A model generated the notes under the pieces. It was not told the origin of the DNA, did not search any database, and saw only the letters and a list, made by a program, of their open reading frames with translations. Below are positions 8,866-18,260 of a stretch of DNA of 24,084 bases, piece after piece. The position numbers and the translations under genes were made by a program. Each line of letters starts with the position of its first letter. Position 1 is the first letter of the stretch. Source of the DNA: Podaxis mareebaensis (taxonomy: Eukaryota > Basidiomycota > Agaricomycetes > Agaricales > Agaricaceae); NCBI GenBank assembly GCA_018524725.1, contig JAEUWP010000438.1, positions 1-24,084 of the forward strand, read 5' to 3'.

Positions 8866-9509
8866 TCGTTAAGTAGCGAGTGCATCAGCATCCGTCTGAC
8901 ACTAGGACTTCGACCTGTAAGGTGGGATGGGATGGATGGAGGGTGACAAAAGCCGAGAACCGATGAAGAGAAGAGATAGAAAGAAAAGAACTAATATTTC
9001 GATGATTTTGTAGGTATTTACAGTGCCATATTTATACACAAAGTACCTACGGGCTATGGTTAATATTCGGATGAGATCTGTGGTACACTACAAGGTCCAT
9101 AGAGCAGAAACCGAGTCAGAAAAAATCACAGAAATGAAGATAACAACGAAATAACTGAGTGGAGAATAAAGGATGAATCCAAAACTTAGAAAAATGTTTA
9201 CAATTTGTCATATTATAGGTGGAATTGAATTCAACGGAAAGAAAGGGACCGAAATTAAATGGTGCGAGGGGAGTGAAGAGGCGATGACTGAGTGGGGTGT
9301 TGAGGCAGTGGTCTACTTCTTGCCTTATATGGATTGTGATTTTTGATGAATGCCCAATAGGCATTCGTGTCATGTTGTTTGTCGAGTCACAAGGCTGTTT
9401 TCATGGATGGAGGGCTGGAGTGTATCGAACGGAGGTGTCGGTGGTCCGATTAGTGGGAGGAGGATGACGGATAGATGCTTACATGACTAGCCGTCGTCTG
9501 ATCTCCACA
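8866..9509 (+). mobile_element. LTR-like repeat, copy 1 (about 644 bp)
   Basis: Aligns over its full length, in the same orientation, with 13886-14531 at roughly 80% identity by eye. Shared blocks include AAGTAG-GAG, CATCAGCATCCG, CTAGGACT, GGTATTTACAG, AGGTCCATAGAG, TTGAGGCAGTGGTCTAC, GATGAATGCCCAATAG, the GTCCGATTAGTGGGAGGAGG block and the end ATCTCCACA. The repeat length, CA end, upstream purine tract and lack of coding potential favour a retrotransposon LTR. Which superfamily it belongs to cannot be told, because no gag or pol sequence is seen. Copy 1 keeps more CpG than copy 2. No flanking target duplication could be found. Confidence 0.65.
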
Positions 9510-10439
9510 CCACTCTGTCCCATTGGATATCAAGCAATATGAACCAAGGCCCACCGGTATCCGAGGGGTCTCCCAGCAGCCTGGGCTGAAGATATCTTTG
9601 CCTCCTTCCATGGTTCTTTCAATTGTTCTCCTCCCACTGGTTATGGGGTCATTCAGCAAGTCCACTGCTTTTGGTAAAGAGTTCCTATCAGTGAGCTCAT
9701 CTCTTCACTAGCATCCTGTATCCATTCACCAATGCCAGTGTTATGAATGTGTTAGGATACAGCTTCCTCATCCAAGCTGCTGACCTCTCCTCCTGCCCTG
9801 ATGAATGCATCAGACTGGTTGGTCTTGCATCTGGGAAGATGATCGTCTCTATATGAGCAGCGACACGACAGGCGAGGTAGACTGCCAAATTTTACTTTCC
9901 ATATGTGCTTGTTCATCTCTGTTCTAGATTTTTGTTATTGGAGCTGCAGTCTTCACAACCGATACCTAACTGTTCGGATGTTCTGGAGAAGCCAACCAGT
10001 GTCAGGGTACATGCCCTCAAATCTACATCAGACCTTAAGAATATCTATTTCGCCAAGCGATAGTGGAGTGTCAAAAATACTGAAAAGTGATTCTATTGTC
10101 GATGATTCAGGAAAAGAGTCTATGCTATAACCAAAATAGTCTGTATACGAGTTGATATCACCCAACATTGCAAAAATAAGCCCCATAATAAACAGGAAGA
10201 AAGAAAAAATTGATTTTGGAAGACATCGATGTGAGGACATGAGTGCGTGAAAAGTGGAGCAGGACAATGTTTATAGTTGAGAAGCATGTGATAGAAGGCA
10301 GAGTGAAATAACACTGTTCATGGGTTCGTCTTGTGGATTGCCAGGGGCCACAATGAGTTGGGGTCAAACCCATTGAGAGTGTTTGTGCCTGGAAATGAGG
10401 GTACGAATCACGAAGGAGGTGATGGTGGAAATAGTCATA
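9510..10439. other. Region without recognised gene
   Basis: Short open frames on both strands show no family resemblance. TTGGATATCAAGC near 9525, about 14 nt after the LTR-like repeat, is loosely similar to a tRNA primer-binding site, but the match is weak and I do not annotate one. The minus-strand frame that runs through 10158-10440 is the downstream continuation of the MFS remnant and has no recognisable content. Confidence 0.4.
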
Positions 10440-11151
10440 AGCATCTTTTGTTATATTTGTTAACAAGGACTGGATGCATTTCAATATACAACCCACCCCA
10501 GAAAATATAATTGGATGTACCCAGTGGAAGTTGGAAGTTAGGAGAGCACCCTGTACTGGCCTGGACACGAGTAAGCCAATACTCATAAAGGTGTTCGCAA
10601 CCTCAATGCAAGCTCTGAGGTTTAAAACCATTTCTGTCACCATCACAAAGCATAGATGTGAAGAAGAGAACTCACCCGACCTCGCTCGGTGACAAAGCAA
10701 GGGATACGAGGCCTGATATAGCCACTGCCAGGCCTGAAGCATATTTCTGAGTGGTTTGTGCTGTCTGTGAACTGTGAGAGGCACCCACATGCACTGGAGA
10801 AAATCCCATATAGGCAGCTGACAACAACCAGACTTGCGGGACTCAGTCTATAACGAAGCATGATTCAAATCGAAAGGAAGTGACCGAAAGAACGGATACC
10901 GCATATGTTCCAAATATAGCCCAAATTGTTGCAGCTATACCAAGAGTACATGGGATCAGGGTGTTCCATATACCATAGCGATCTGCGAGCCAGGTGCCTC
11001 CTATTTGACCAATAATGCCCACACTGTTCAGAATGGCGAGCTTCAAAAGAGTGGGTCAGTGTAGTTATAGCAGTATCTGTGTTACTTACAGAATAAAATG
11101 ACAAGGTATCACCAATACTGCGTTGTATGGCAAAGAGCTGCAGGTAGACAT
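10440..11151 (-). pseudogene. MFS monocarboxylate-type transporter, C-terminal half (pseudogene)
   Basis: Fungal MCT-type major facilitator carriers are 12-helix plasma-membrane proteins. On the minus strand this remnant reads DVYLQLFAIQRSIGDTLSFY (11151-11090), then LAILNSVGIIGQIGGTWLAD, RYGIWNTLIPCTLGIAATIW and AIFGTYA (11040-10900), then LSPASLVVVSCLYGIFSSA (from 10846), and finally EVANTFMSIGLLVSRPVQGA, LLTSNFHWVHPIIFSGVGC. These correspond to the second six-helix bundle, including the loop LADRYG. Introns at 11041-11089 (GTAAGT...GAAG) and 10848-10899 (GTATCC...ATAG) are visible, and a third with GTGAGT lies near 10672. The second exon join is off by one nucleotide, and a further frame change follows in the SACG region. 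The N-terminal half is absent; RC sequence beyond 11151 shows only an intron-like stretch. It is the only recognised gene remnant here on the minus strand. Confidence 0.8.
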
Positions 11152-11405
11152 CTGCCAAGAAGTCAATTTATGCTGTGACTGTCACTGGAGGCACTGACTT
11201 GGGAAATAAATACTAAGCAGTGAAACGGTTGCACTAATGTAAAGAGGACCACTCAGTATGGTTTCAGTGCCAGTTATGAGTAATCACATACAGGAATAAG
11301 AAACACAAATACACTGGGTTATGGAAAAAGGAAGCAATGTCAGTGGAACGAGAGTTCTGGGATACAAGAGGAGGTCATATTAAACCATTTCCAGCGGCGA
11401 GGCAT

Positions 11406-11493
11406 CCTCATCGCCATCTCAATGTTGACGTGCTCATCTGCATTGCTACGCATGAGCTTCATGCACCAGACAATGGCATCGCGATTCTTGATA
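11406..11493 (-). repeat. 88-nt dispersed block, copy B (coding-like)
   Basis: Inverted copy of 6678-6765, about 92% identical by eye. On the minus strand it reads IKNRDAIVWCMKLMRSNA then DEHVNIEMAMR. Unlike copy A, the flanking frame closes soon on both sides. The similarity stops abruptly at both ends, as expected of a dispersed fragment. Confidence 0.6.
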
Positions 11494-11778
11494 AAAACTT
11501 GGATAATGTGGTGGCTCTCTGGTGGTCAAAAAGCTCCATCAACTGGTTTTTGTAGACTTGACTCAGGAATGAGGATGAACAAAACGGGAGATGCCTTGTC
11601 AGCAGTGGTGACGCTGTGGGTCTGGATAGATCTCAAATATCTGGCATTGGATGCGAAGCTCTGGACTGATGGCATGAGAATCATGTATGTAAGCGGAGCT
11701 TGATCACCTAAGTCTCGGCTTGGTTGTGTCTTTTGAGTCAGCAATCACTCATCGATGCATCACCCCTTCTCCTGTGGG

Positions 11779-12939
11779 ATGGCAGTCGTGCCCACAGAAC
11801 TTCTTGTAGAGATTTTCGATGCTGTTCACCAGCCCGAGCTACACCCAGATACAAGGAGTTCCATTTGCATCCCCCTGGCATTGTCTCATGTCTGCTGACA
11901 TTGGTGTGAAGCCATACTCGATCTCCCCCATCATTGGACCCATGTACATCTATCTCACACCCACCCTCTTATATCCAAGGAGATTTTCCAGCAGTCCAAG
12001 TCCTCTCCCCTATTTGTATCTCTCGGGCTCATAAACTCCACATGATCACTTCAATCTCCTCCAGATTCGAAGGAGTTCTTATCTGCAATATTGGATCCTT
12101 CTGTTACCAGCCGCCTGCAAGACTTGCGAATTACAGGTTACAACTCGACTATTTCTTGCGTTTCCAGGAATTTTGGAGATTTTCCTGCCTTGCAAAACCT
12201 TGTAATATGGCAGGTTCGTCTGAGCAAGGACCGTTATTACATTGGACCATTCACCTTCAACCCAAAGGTGTTCAAAACCCTTATCCTCGAAGGCATAGGA
12301 ATCCATTGCTCTCAGTCCTCCATTCTTGCAGGCCTGCAATCACTCACACTAGTGAGAGCTGAGGAGCATATCCTCAATCAAACCACTCTTCTGGATTATA
12401 ATCATCCAGCTATCCCATATACCCCCTGCATGACCCAACTCTCTCAACTTAGGTTGATCAGTACTCTTGCACTGGTCCCTAACCCACAAGCTGGGTCGGA
12501 ACTCTATTCACCATCCTTCAATCAAAAAACACTCGTGTATCTGTACCTCTCGGACTATGAGTCAGAGTTCCCTAGCTGCACGGTCTGATCATCACTGAAC
12601 TCGACAAGCCTGGAGGAGCTAGAACTGGAGAATGTCCGGGGACTTGCATTAGGCAACTTAATTGATTTGATCAATGAGGTTGCTGGGGCCCCCCTACCTT
12701 TTTCCCGGGTACACACTCTCACAGTTCAAAACACACCGGACTTTTCCCGTTCCATGGCAATGTGTTTATTATGCACCTTTTCTCAGTTACAGGTCTTGAG
12801 GCTTCGAGATCTTGATGTGGAGAACTTCGCTGCTGTTTTAAGAGACACATGGATATGCCCGTTGGTTTCCTCTCTCCTCGTGGATGGTGTCGAAATCCCT
12901 CGACCTGCCGCCATAAATATGATAGCACCACCCACCTGA
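11779..12939 (+). pseudogene. F-box / LRR-like protein, broken only by TGA codons
   Basis: An intronless 387-codon frame. ATG at 11779 opens MAVVPTELLVEIFDAVHQPE, and PLALSHVC-HWCEAILDLPHHW follows; this is the F-box pattern common in agaricomycetes (PxELLxEIF ... VCRxWRxI ... TPxLW), which recruits a substrate receptor to an SCF ubiquitin ligase via Skp1. The rest resembles degenerate leucine-rich repeats: SRLQDLRITGY, FPALQNLVIWQV, VFKTLILEGI, LAGLQSLTLVRAEE, SLEELELENVRG, FSRVHTLTVQ, FSQLQVLRLRDL. The frame never shifts, yet TGA occurs at 11896 (between VC and HW, where Arg is usual), 12043 and 12586. It ends at TGA 12937. With no TAA or TAG and no indel in more than 1.1 kb, decay by C-to-T change at CGA is the simplest explanation. 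Confidence 0.8.
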
Positions 12940-13885
12940 TCTTTGATGATATTGTCTTCCCTGCTTTGGTATCATCTGGACTATATTTTTTTGTTCACAT
13001 CTTTGGTCTGTCTATTGAGCATCCCTGTCCCTGCATCTCTGCTTCCTGTCTCCAGTGGTCCTGGGATGGTGACGCTGATGCAGAGGGCAATGCTGACGCA
13101 CAGGGAGCATACAAGGACAACTCCCGCCCCTCCTCATCTTGTGGTGCCGCCATTATCTGGCGCCCACATCCCACTGGGCTCACTGATCTGGACTCTCCAG
13201 CTGAGTGCCGCACTTTCATTTCCATGTCCATTTTATATTTGTTTGCCACAACAGATGAATCTTCTGACAACATGTCTATTTCCATCCTACTTACGTACCT
13301 CAACACCGCCATGCCTCAGGAAAAATACAAGGACTTTGACACCACCGAGGTCGTCAAGGCTGTCGCTGCCCTCCAGGAGCGTGGTCGAGTTATCCTCCAA
13401 GGCAGCATTCTTCAACTCTGTGATTAAACAGCCTGTAATTTCGCTTTTTTTTTTGGAATCATTTGTCCACTTTCCTGTACATGCATTTCCTGGACCCTGC
13501 ACTGGTTTCGTAGTTGTTTTCTTGCTGTTGATCACACCATCCATCATGCTTTATTTGTATCATACCCATGCACAATGTCAAACTTTAGCTCGCCTTTGAA
13601 CATGTCATTACTCTGAGACATTCCATATTGACATGGTATTTCTAGAAAACATCTGCTGCCTCCCTGATGGCTGAGGATGGCTGTCAACTAGAACAACAAC
13701 AACCCTATCTCATCAGTTCTGTCCCCTGTTATCTAAGCACACTTTCTTCCTCCCCCACATCACAACCCCTAACAGACTGCGCATGGGTTGCCAGCATGTC
13801 ACACTATATCACAATATGTCAAGTCTCCAATTCTCTGGGCACCCTTCCCTCTCTGGCTTCCTGTGAGCCTTAAAGAGGGGACAAG
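12940..13885. other. Region without firmly supported gene
   Basis: A frame at 12849-13427 overlaps the F-box gene's 3' end in another register, and a second, at 12943-13599, overlaps it. Only its last part, about 13250-13427 (ESSDNMSISILLTYLNTAMP, then EKYKDFDTTEVVKAVAALQE and RGRVILQGS), looks like genuine globular protein, perhaps a winged-helix-like end. I cannot assign a family and it may be an exon fragment. TAAAGAGGGGACAAG at 13871-13885 is the purine tract preceding LTR copy 2. Confidence 0.35.
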
Positions 13886-14531
13886 TGGGTAAGTAGTGAG
13901 CACATCAGCATCCGACTGATGCTAGGACTCCAACCCATAATGGGGTGGATGGGGAGCAACAAGAGTAGAAGGTCTTGTTGCAAGGAGGAAGAGGAGAAAT
14001 AAGAGGAAAAGAAAGCTAATATTTTGATCTTTTTCATAGGTATTTACAGCACTGTATTTATACATAAAGTATTTACAGGTTGTAGTTAATATTTGGAAGA
14101 GATCCGTAGTATGCTACGAGGTCCATAGAGGAGAAACTGAGTCAGAAAAGTCACGGAAGTGAAGATAATGAAGAGGTAACTGAGTGGGGAATAAAGGACG
14201 AATCTGAAACTTAGAAGATGCTTACAATTTGTAATATTGTAAGTGGAATTGAATTGAACAGAAAGAAAGCACTGAAATTAAGTGGTGCAAGGGGAGCGAA
14301 GAGGCGGTGGTGGAGTGGAGTGTTGAGGCAGTGGTCTACCACTTGCCTAATGGGGTTGCGATTTTCGATGAATGCCCAATAGCCATTTGTGTCATGTTAT
14401 TCGTCGAGTCATGAAGCTGTTTTCATGAATGGAGGGCTGGGGTGTATCAAACGGAGGTGTCAGTGGTCCGATTAGTGGGAGGAGGATGACGGATAGACGC
14501 TTACACGACCAGCCGTCATCTGATCTCCACA
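13886..14531 (+). mobile_element. LTR-like repeat, copy 2 (about 646 bp)
   Basis: Same-orientation partner of 8866-9509. It starts TGGGTAAGTAG and ends ATCTCCACA, giving a TG...CA outline. Many differences from copy 1 are CG to TG or CG to CA: for example GCGAG against GTGAG near the start, TTCGACC against TCCAACC, ACCGAGTCAG against ACTGAGTCAG, and ATTCGG against ATTTGG. If 8866-14531 were a single element, its interior would be 4.4 kb of host gene remnants with no retroelement gene. Two independent insertions or solo LTRs are therefore at least as likely. Confidence 0.65.
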
Positions 14532-16989
14532 ATGACAATCAAGGTGAGGACTAATGGATGTGAGCATTCTTGGATAGGATGAGCATAAATGCAAGAGTGA
14601 CACATGTCACCTTGACCTTGGAAGCTTTGGTGAGATGGAGACAAATGAGGGGCACGTGCTCAGTAAGCTTGGTATCGATTGAGTCAGTAAACCCGCACTG
14701 AGTAGAAAAGAAAATAATGCACCTGTTCACTGACACTCTTCAATTTGCCTTCCAAATGTCCAAGTGCATCCAATAGTCTGCCAAAAGGAAGAACATGCAC
14801 AGACCTATTTCTTGTTACAATTTGAGAGCATGTAAAGGGGCAGGTAAGATTATTTTATATTTAGATAGAGCTTCTCCACACCTTTGTTGATGATGCACTC
14901 TCTGCACAACCAATTACCCTCCTGTCATACAAGATAGATAGCACATGGCAGTGAAGGTCACTAGTTTTGCAGTCGCATAGGACAGGGATTAGCAGGAGGA
15001 AAGACACCAGGGGAAATGGGGAACCTCGAGCACAGAAACAGTAGCTAGAGGTCTGGTTGCAGCCATGTCGGGTGGTATGATGCAATTTTGAAATGATATG
15101 CAGAACATGGAAACCCTAGAATGTCAGAATGGTCTTATCGAGGTGTAACATTAGCGTACCTCTGGTCAGGTTAATCAGTATAGTTGAAGTGTTGAAATGG
15201 AAAACATCGCCTTCTTGAGCCACCTCCACTGTATGCACATCAGGGAACGTCACCTCAGTTCTCCTTGCAATTGTTGACTAGTTGGCTGCCAGCAAAGATT
15301 GTGTTAACATGTGAGGCTTGGGACATGAGTGCTATTGAGAGCTTCAAGCTCATAGTTGGGAGGTGGGAACACTGAGTGCTTGATGTCACTAGTCTAAGTG
15401 ATTATCAATACCAAAATTCTCTTAGAAGGGTGTACCTTGAACATACTACAAATTTAGTTCAGCCCTCCCACTCCCAATCATCAAACTGGGCTTTATGGTG
15501 AAGATATGGAGAGTGCCTGCTTTGGGTATTGTGTTAAGGTGAAGGCGGAAGTGGGACCGAAGAGATTGCAGTGTGGAAGAACCTTCATGGAAGTCGGAGG
15601 GGACTGAAATATCTGCCTGAATAAATGATTGAGCCAGGCATGGGAGAGAAACATGAGAACTCCCTGGAATGACAAGCGGGGTTCCAGATAGCAGCCAAAA
15701 AAGCACAGAGGAGGTCTCATTGAAGGCTGGTTAAAGTGGTGGCAGTGGCAACGAGTGATACCACTACATAAGTCCACTTTGTCACACCAATCACCTCACA
15801 TCAAGGGATTCCTACCATGCACCATGAGTCAAGTGACTCATGTCGTCCACATTATCTGTTGCATCCCTGCCTTGTAACTTACACTCCTACTCTTTCATCT
15901 CAGCAAACAACGCCCACAAGCTCCAGGACATTCTCAAGATTCTCGTTAACAGCCAGTAGTTGAGTCCACTTGTGCTTAAGAAGTATTTGACTGACAGACA
16001 TCAGTGGAGAGAACTCGCCCTGAAACCAATAGCACCACAGATGGCAATGTTCTTCCCCCTACTCTCAGATAGAGTACCTGTTGCATGCTAGCAAGCTGCC
16101 AGTTTTCATTGGGGCTCGGGATGTTTGGGTAATGGGTTCAAGATTTTTTTCCTGTTGTCATAATGGAGAACCCAGAGCTTGAGAGAGAGTGGTTGACTCT
16201 CTAATTCTCATCTGGCAGATTTGTCAGGGGTATGATAAGATGACGCCACCATGCCTCAGCATGTCTGAATGAGTGGCATGCATCACCAAGACCAATCAGA
16301 ATACACACACATACTGCATCTGGATCTGCCTGTAAATCATACAAACATGAATGATACTGAATGGACCACTGAGAGGGGCAAAGGGGCCTGTGGGGGGGCC
16401 ATGTCACGGGGATAACCTCTCAATATTTCGATTTCTCATGCATAAAATACCTATGACTAGCGCCAATGTGACAGCGCTAAGACTTGCCATGCCGCATCCT
16501 TCCAGTATCTGCCCATTCATGGATCACTATCATGTCAGATCCAATTCAGCTCCGAACATTTCTGACAATTCTGGTCACCCCCAGTGGAGACATGAGGGTA
16601 CGAGCTAATGCTATTAAGTAAACCATAAGGTATCCGGAGGAATCTCAGTTATCACTAAATGCACGCTAATCCTCATTTTCTGTGCATAGCCATGGCGCTC
16701 TCCTTGCAGTAGGGCATACATGACCCCATTGGCCTTCCCCAACAACCTCAAGGTAGCACTGCAGCACTGGTGTCCCAGGTGCCCCACAATCTCCTTCCTA
16801 CCTTAGAGAGTTCACTGCACATACGCTCTGCTGGGAAGAGTCACATGGAAATGTAATGTCGCTGTAAGACGTACCATTAATCTTCTTGACTTAATTAAAG
16901 GGTTTGGTTTCTGTGCTACCACCTATTTTTAATCTCTCTTTAATCTCTCACCTCACCTTGGCAGTAGTACCTGCACTGCAAGTGGGCCT
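14532..16989. other. Region without recognised gene
   Basis: About 2.5 kb with only short frames. A minus-strand frame at 15446-15777 (up to 94 codons) and plus frames at 16351-16608 and near 15905-16020 (NAHKLQDILKILVNS) show no recognisable family. CpG is scarce but not absent. The last part (16890-16965) contains TTAATTAAAG and a CT-rich stretch, which could serve as promoter and leader for the gene starting at 16990. Confidence 0.4.
16919..16962 (+). promoter_or_regulatory. CT-rich leader tract upstream of hexapeptide-repeat gene
   Basis: A pyrimidine-rich stretch (ACCTATTTTTAATCTCTC, then TTTAATCTCTCACCTCACC) ends about 28 nt before the ATG at 16990. Such tracts are common just upstream of fungal transcription starts. 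Without transcript data this is a suggestion only. Confidence 0.3.
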
Positions 16990-18023
16990 ATGGAAGCTGC
17001 AGCCGCAAAACAGGGAAACAATCCCCTCTCCACTGGTGAGTTCTCCATGGCATTTTACAATCTTCTTGACTGGCCACTTTACTGCCAGCAGATATCAGAA
17101 GTGACACCTCCATTGGGAGCGACACCTCCATTGAGGGCGACACCTCCATCAAGAGCGACACCTCCATTGAGGGCAACACCTCCATCAAGAGCAACACCTC
17201 CATTGAGGGCCACACCTCCATTGGGAGCAACACCTTCACTGAGGGTGGCACCTCCATTGAGGGCGACACCTCCATCAAGAGCGACACCTCCATTGAGGGC
17301 GACACCTCCATCAAGAGCAACACCTCTATTGAGGGCAACACCTCCATTGGGAGCAACACCTTCACTGAGGGCGGCACCTCCACCGAGAGCAACACCTCCA
17401 TTGAGGGCAACACTTCCATCAAGAGCGACACCTCCACTGAGGGCGACACCTCCATTGAGAGTGACACCTCCACTGAGGGCAACACCTCCATTGAGAGCAA
17501 CACCTCCACTGAGGGTGACACCTCCACCAAGGGTGACACCTCCATCGAGAGTGACACTTCCATTGAGAGCGACACTTCCATTGAGGGCAACACCTCCATT
17601 GAGAGCAACACCTACATTGAGAGCAACACCTACATCAAGAGCGACACCTCATTTGAGAGTGACACCTCCTTTGAGAGCGACACCTCCTTTGAGAGTGACT
17701 CCATACTTGGCGACATTGAAAGAATGAATGAGGTGGAAACCTACCAATCAAAATGGCTTTTCCGCCGCCTCAATCTTCTGAGTCAACATTTCATGTTCGG
17801 GACAGCTATGAGTCCCCAACTCAGGTGTAGATGGGATGTTCTTATCAGTACTGTTAAACTTTTTGTGGTACGTTTTCATGCTTCATTAGCACACACCACA
17901 ATGCTCATATACACTCCTTACCAGATCAAGAATGAGATTGAGTATGAGAAGAAGTACAGCAGTTACCTGCCTGAACTTCTTCCTCTCAACAATAGACCCC
18001 CCTATCCAACCGAACTCTTCTAG
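16990..18023 (+). CDS. Hexapeptide-repeat protein, unrecognised, two exons
   Basis: Model: exon 1 16990-17035 ([15 protein letters not shown]), intron 17036-17088 (GTGAGT...TGAC...TGCCAG, 53 nt), exon 2 17089-18023. This predicts 326 residues. Splicing joins G to CA and lands exactly in the frame that reads through the whole repeat array into the unique C-terminus, ending TAG 18021. The array (17103-17696) is 33 units of 18 nt with no indel, consensus [D/N]TS[I/T/F][E/K/G][G/S], followed by DSILGD. The C-terminal 100 residues ([52 protein letters not shown]) are free of repeats and mixed helical in look. There is no signal peptide or membrane segment. Unspliced, the ATG would instead read a TPPLRA repeat and lose the C-terminus. 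The function is unknown. This is the only multi-exon gene here without a visible lesion. Confidence 0.6.
17103..17696 (+). repeat. 18-bp coding minisatellite, 33 units
   Basis: Unit consensus is GACACCTCCATTGAGGGC, with every copy exactly 18 nt. Because 18 is divisible by three, at least four of the six frames stay open through it (including DTSIEG-, TPPLRA- and, on the minus strand, SMEVSL-type repeats). A higher-order repeat of seven units (126 bp) is visible: TTGGGAGCAACACCTTCACT occurs at 17221 and again at 17347. The last three units carry TTT (Phe) in place of ATT, which shows localised spread of a variant at the 3' edge. Confidence 0.9.
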
Positions 18024-18260
18024 TGATACTGTTTATGCATTTTTTTAATCAATGGCACTCCTTCACACAACTCATCTGAGCGCATAACTTTGTGTTGACT
18101 CAAGCTGGGAGTCACCACTAGCCTGTACCTTACTTGACTCCTCCCTGCTCACTCAGAGTGTCTCTGATGCTTAGTGTGAGCATATGTTCCAGCAGACAAT
18201 TTGGTGACCCTAGTGCCTGCCACACTGCGGGGACGGAGGGAAGTGACATAATTATTAGCA

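Noticed and set aside
9510..9540. Primer-binding site after LTR copy 1 (TTGGATATCAAGC)
   Set aside because: Only loosely like a tRNA 3' end complement, offset from the repeat end, and not present after copy 2.
11779..12939. TGA recoding or an alternative genetic code explaining the in-frame TGAs
   Set aside because: TGA serves as the normal stop of several models here, TAG lesions and frame shifts also occur, and nuclear fungal genes use TGA as stop.
16988..17611. Minus-strand 207-codon frame (MEVS-type repeats) over the minisatellite
   Set aside because: An 18-bp repeat keeps several frames open at once. Only the plus frame reached by splicing continues into non-repeat coding sequence.
16990..17727. 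Unspliced 245-codon plus frame with TPPLRA repeats
   Set aside because: It reads through a well-formed 53-nt intron and stops just after the array. The spliced model explains both the repeat and the 100-residue C-terminus.
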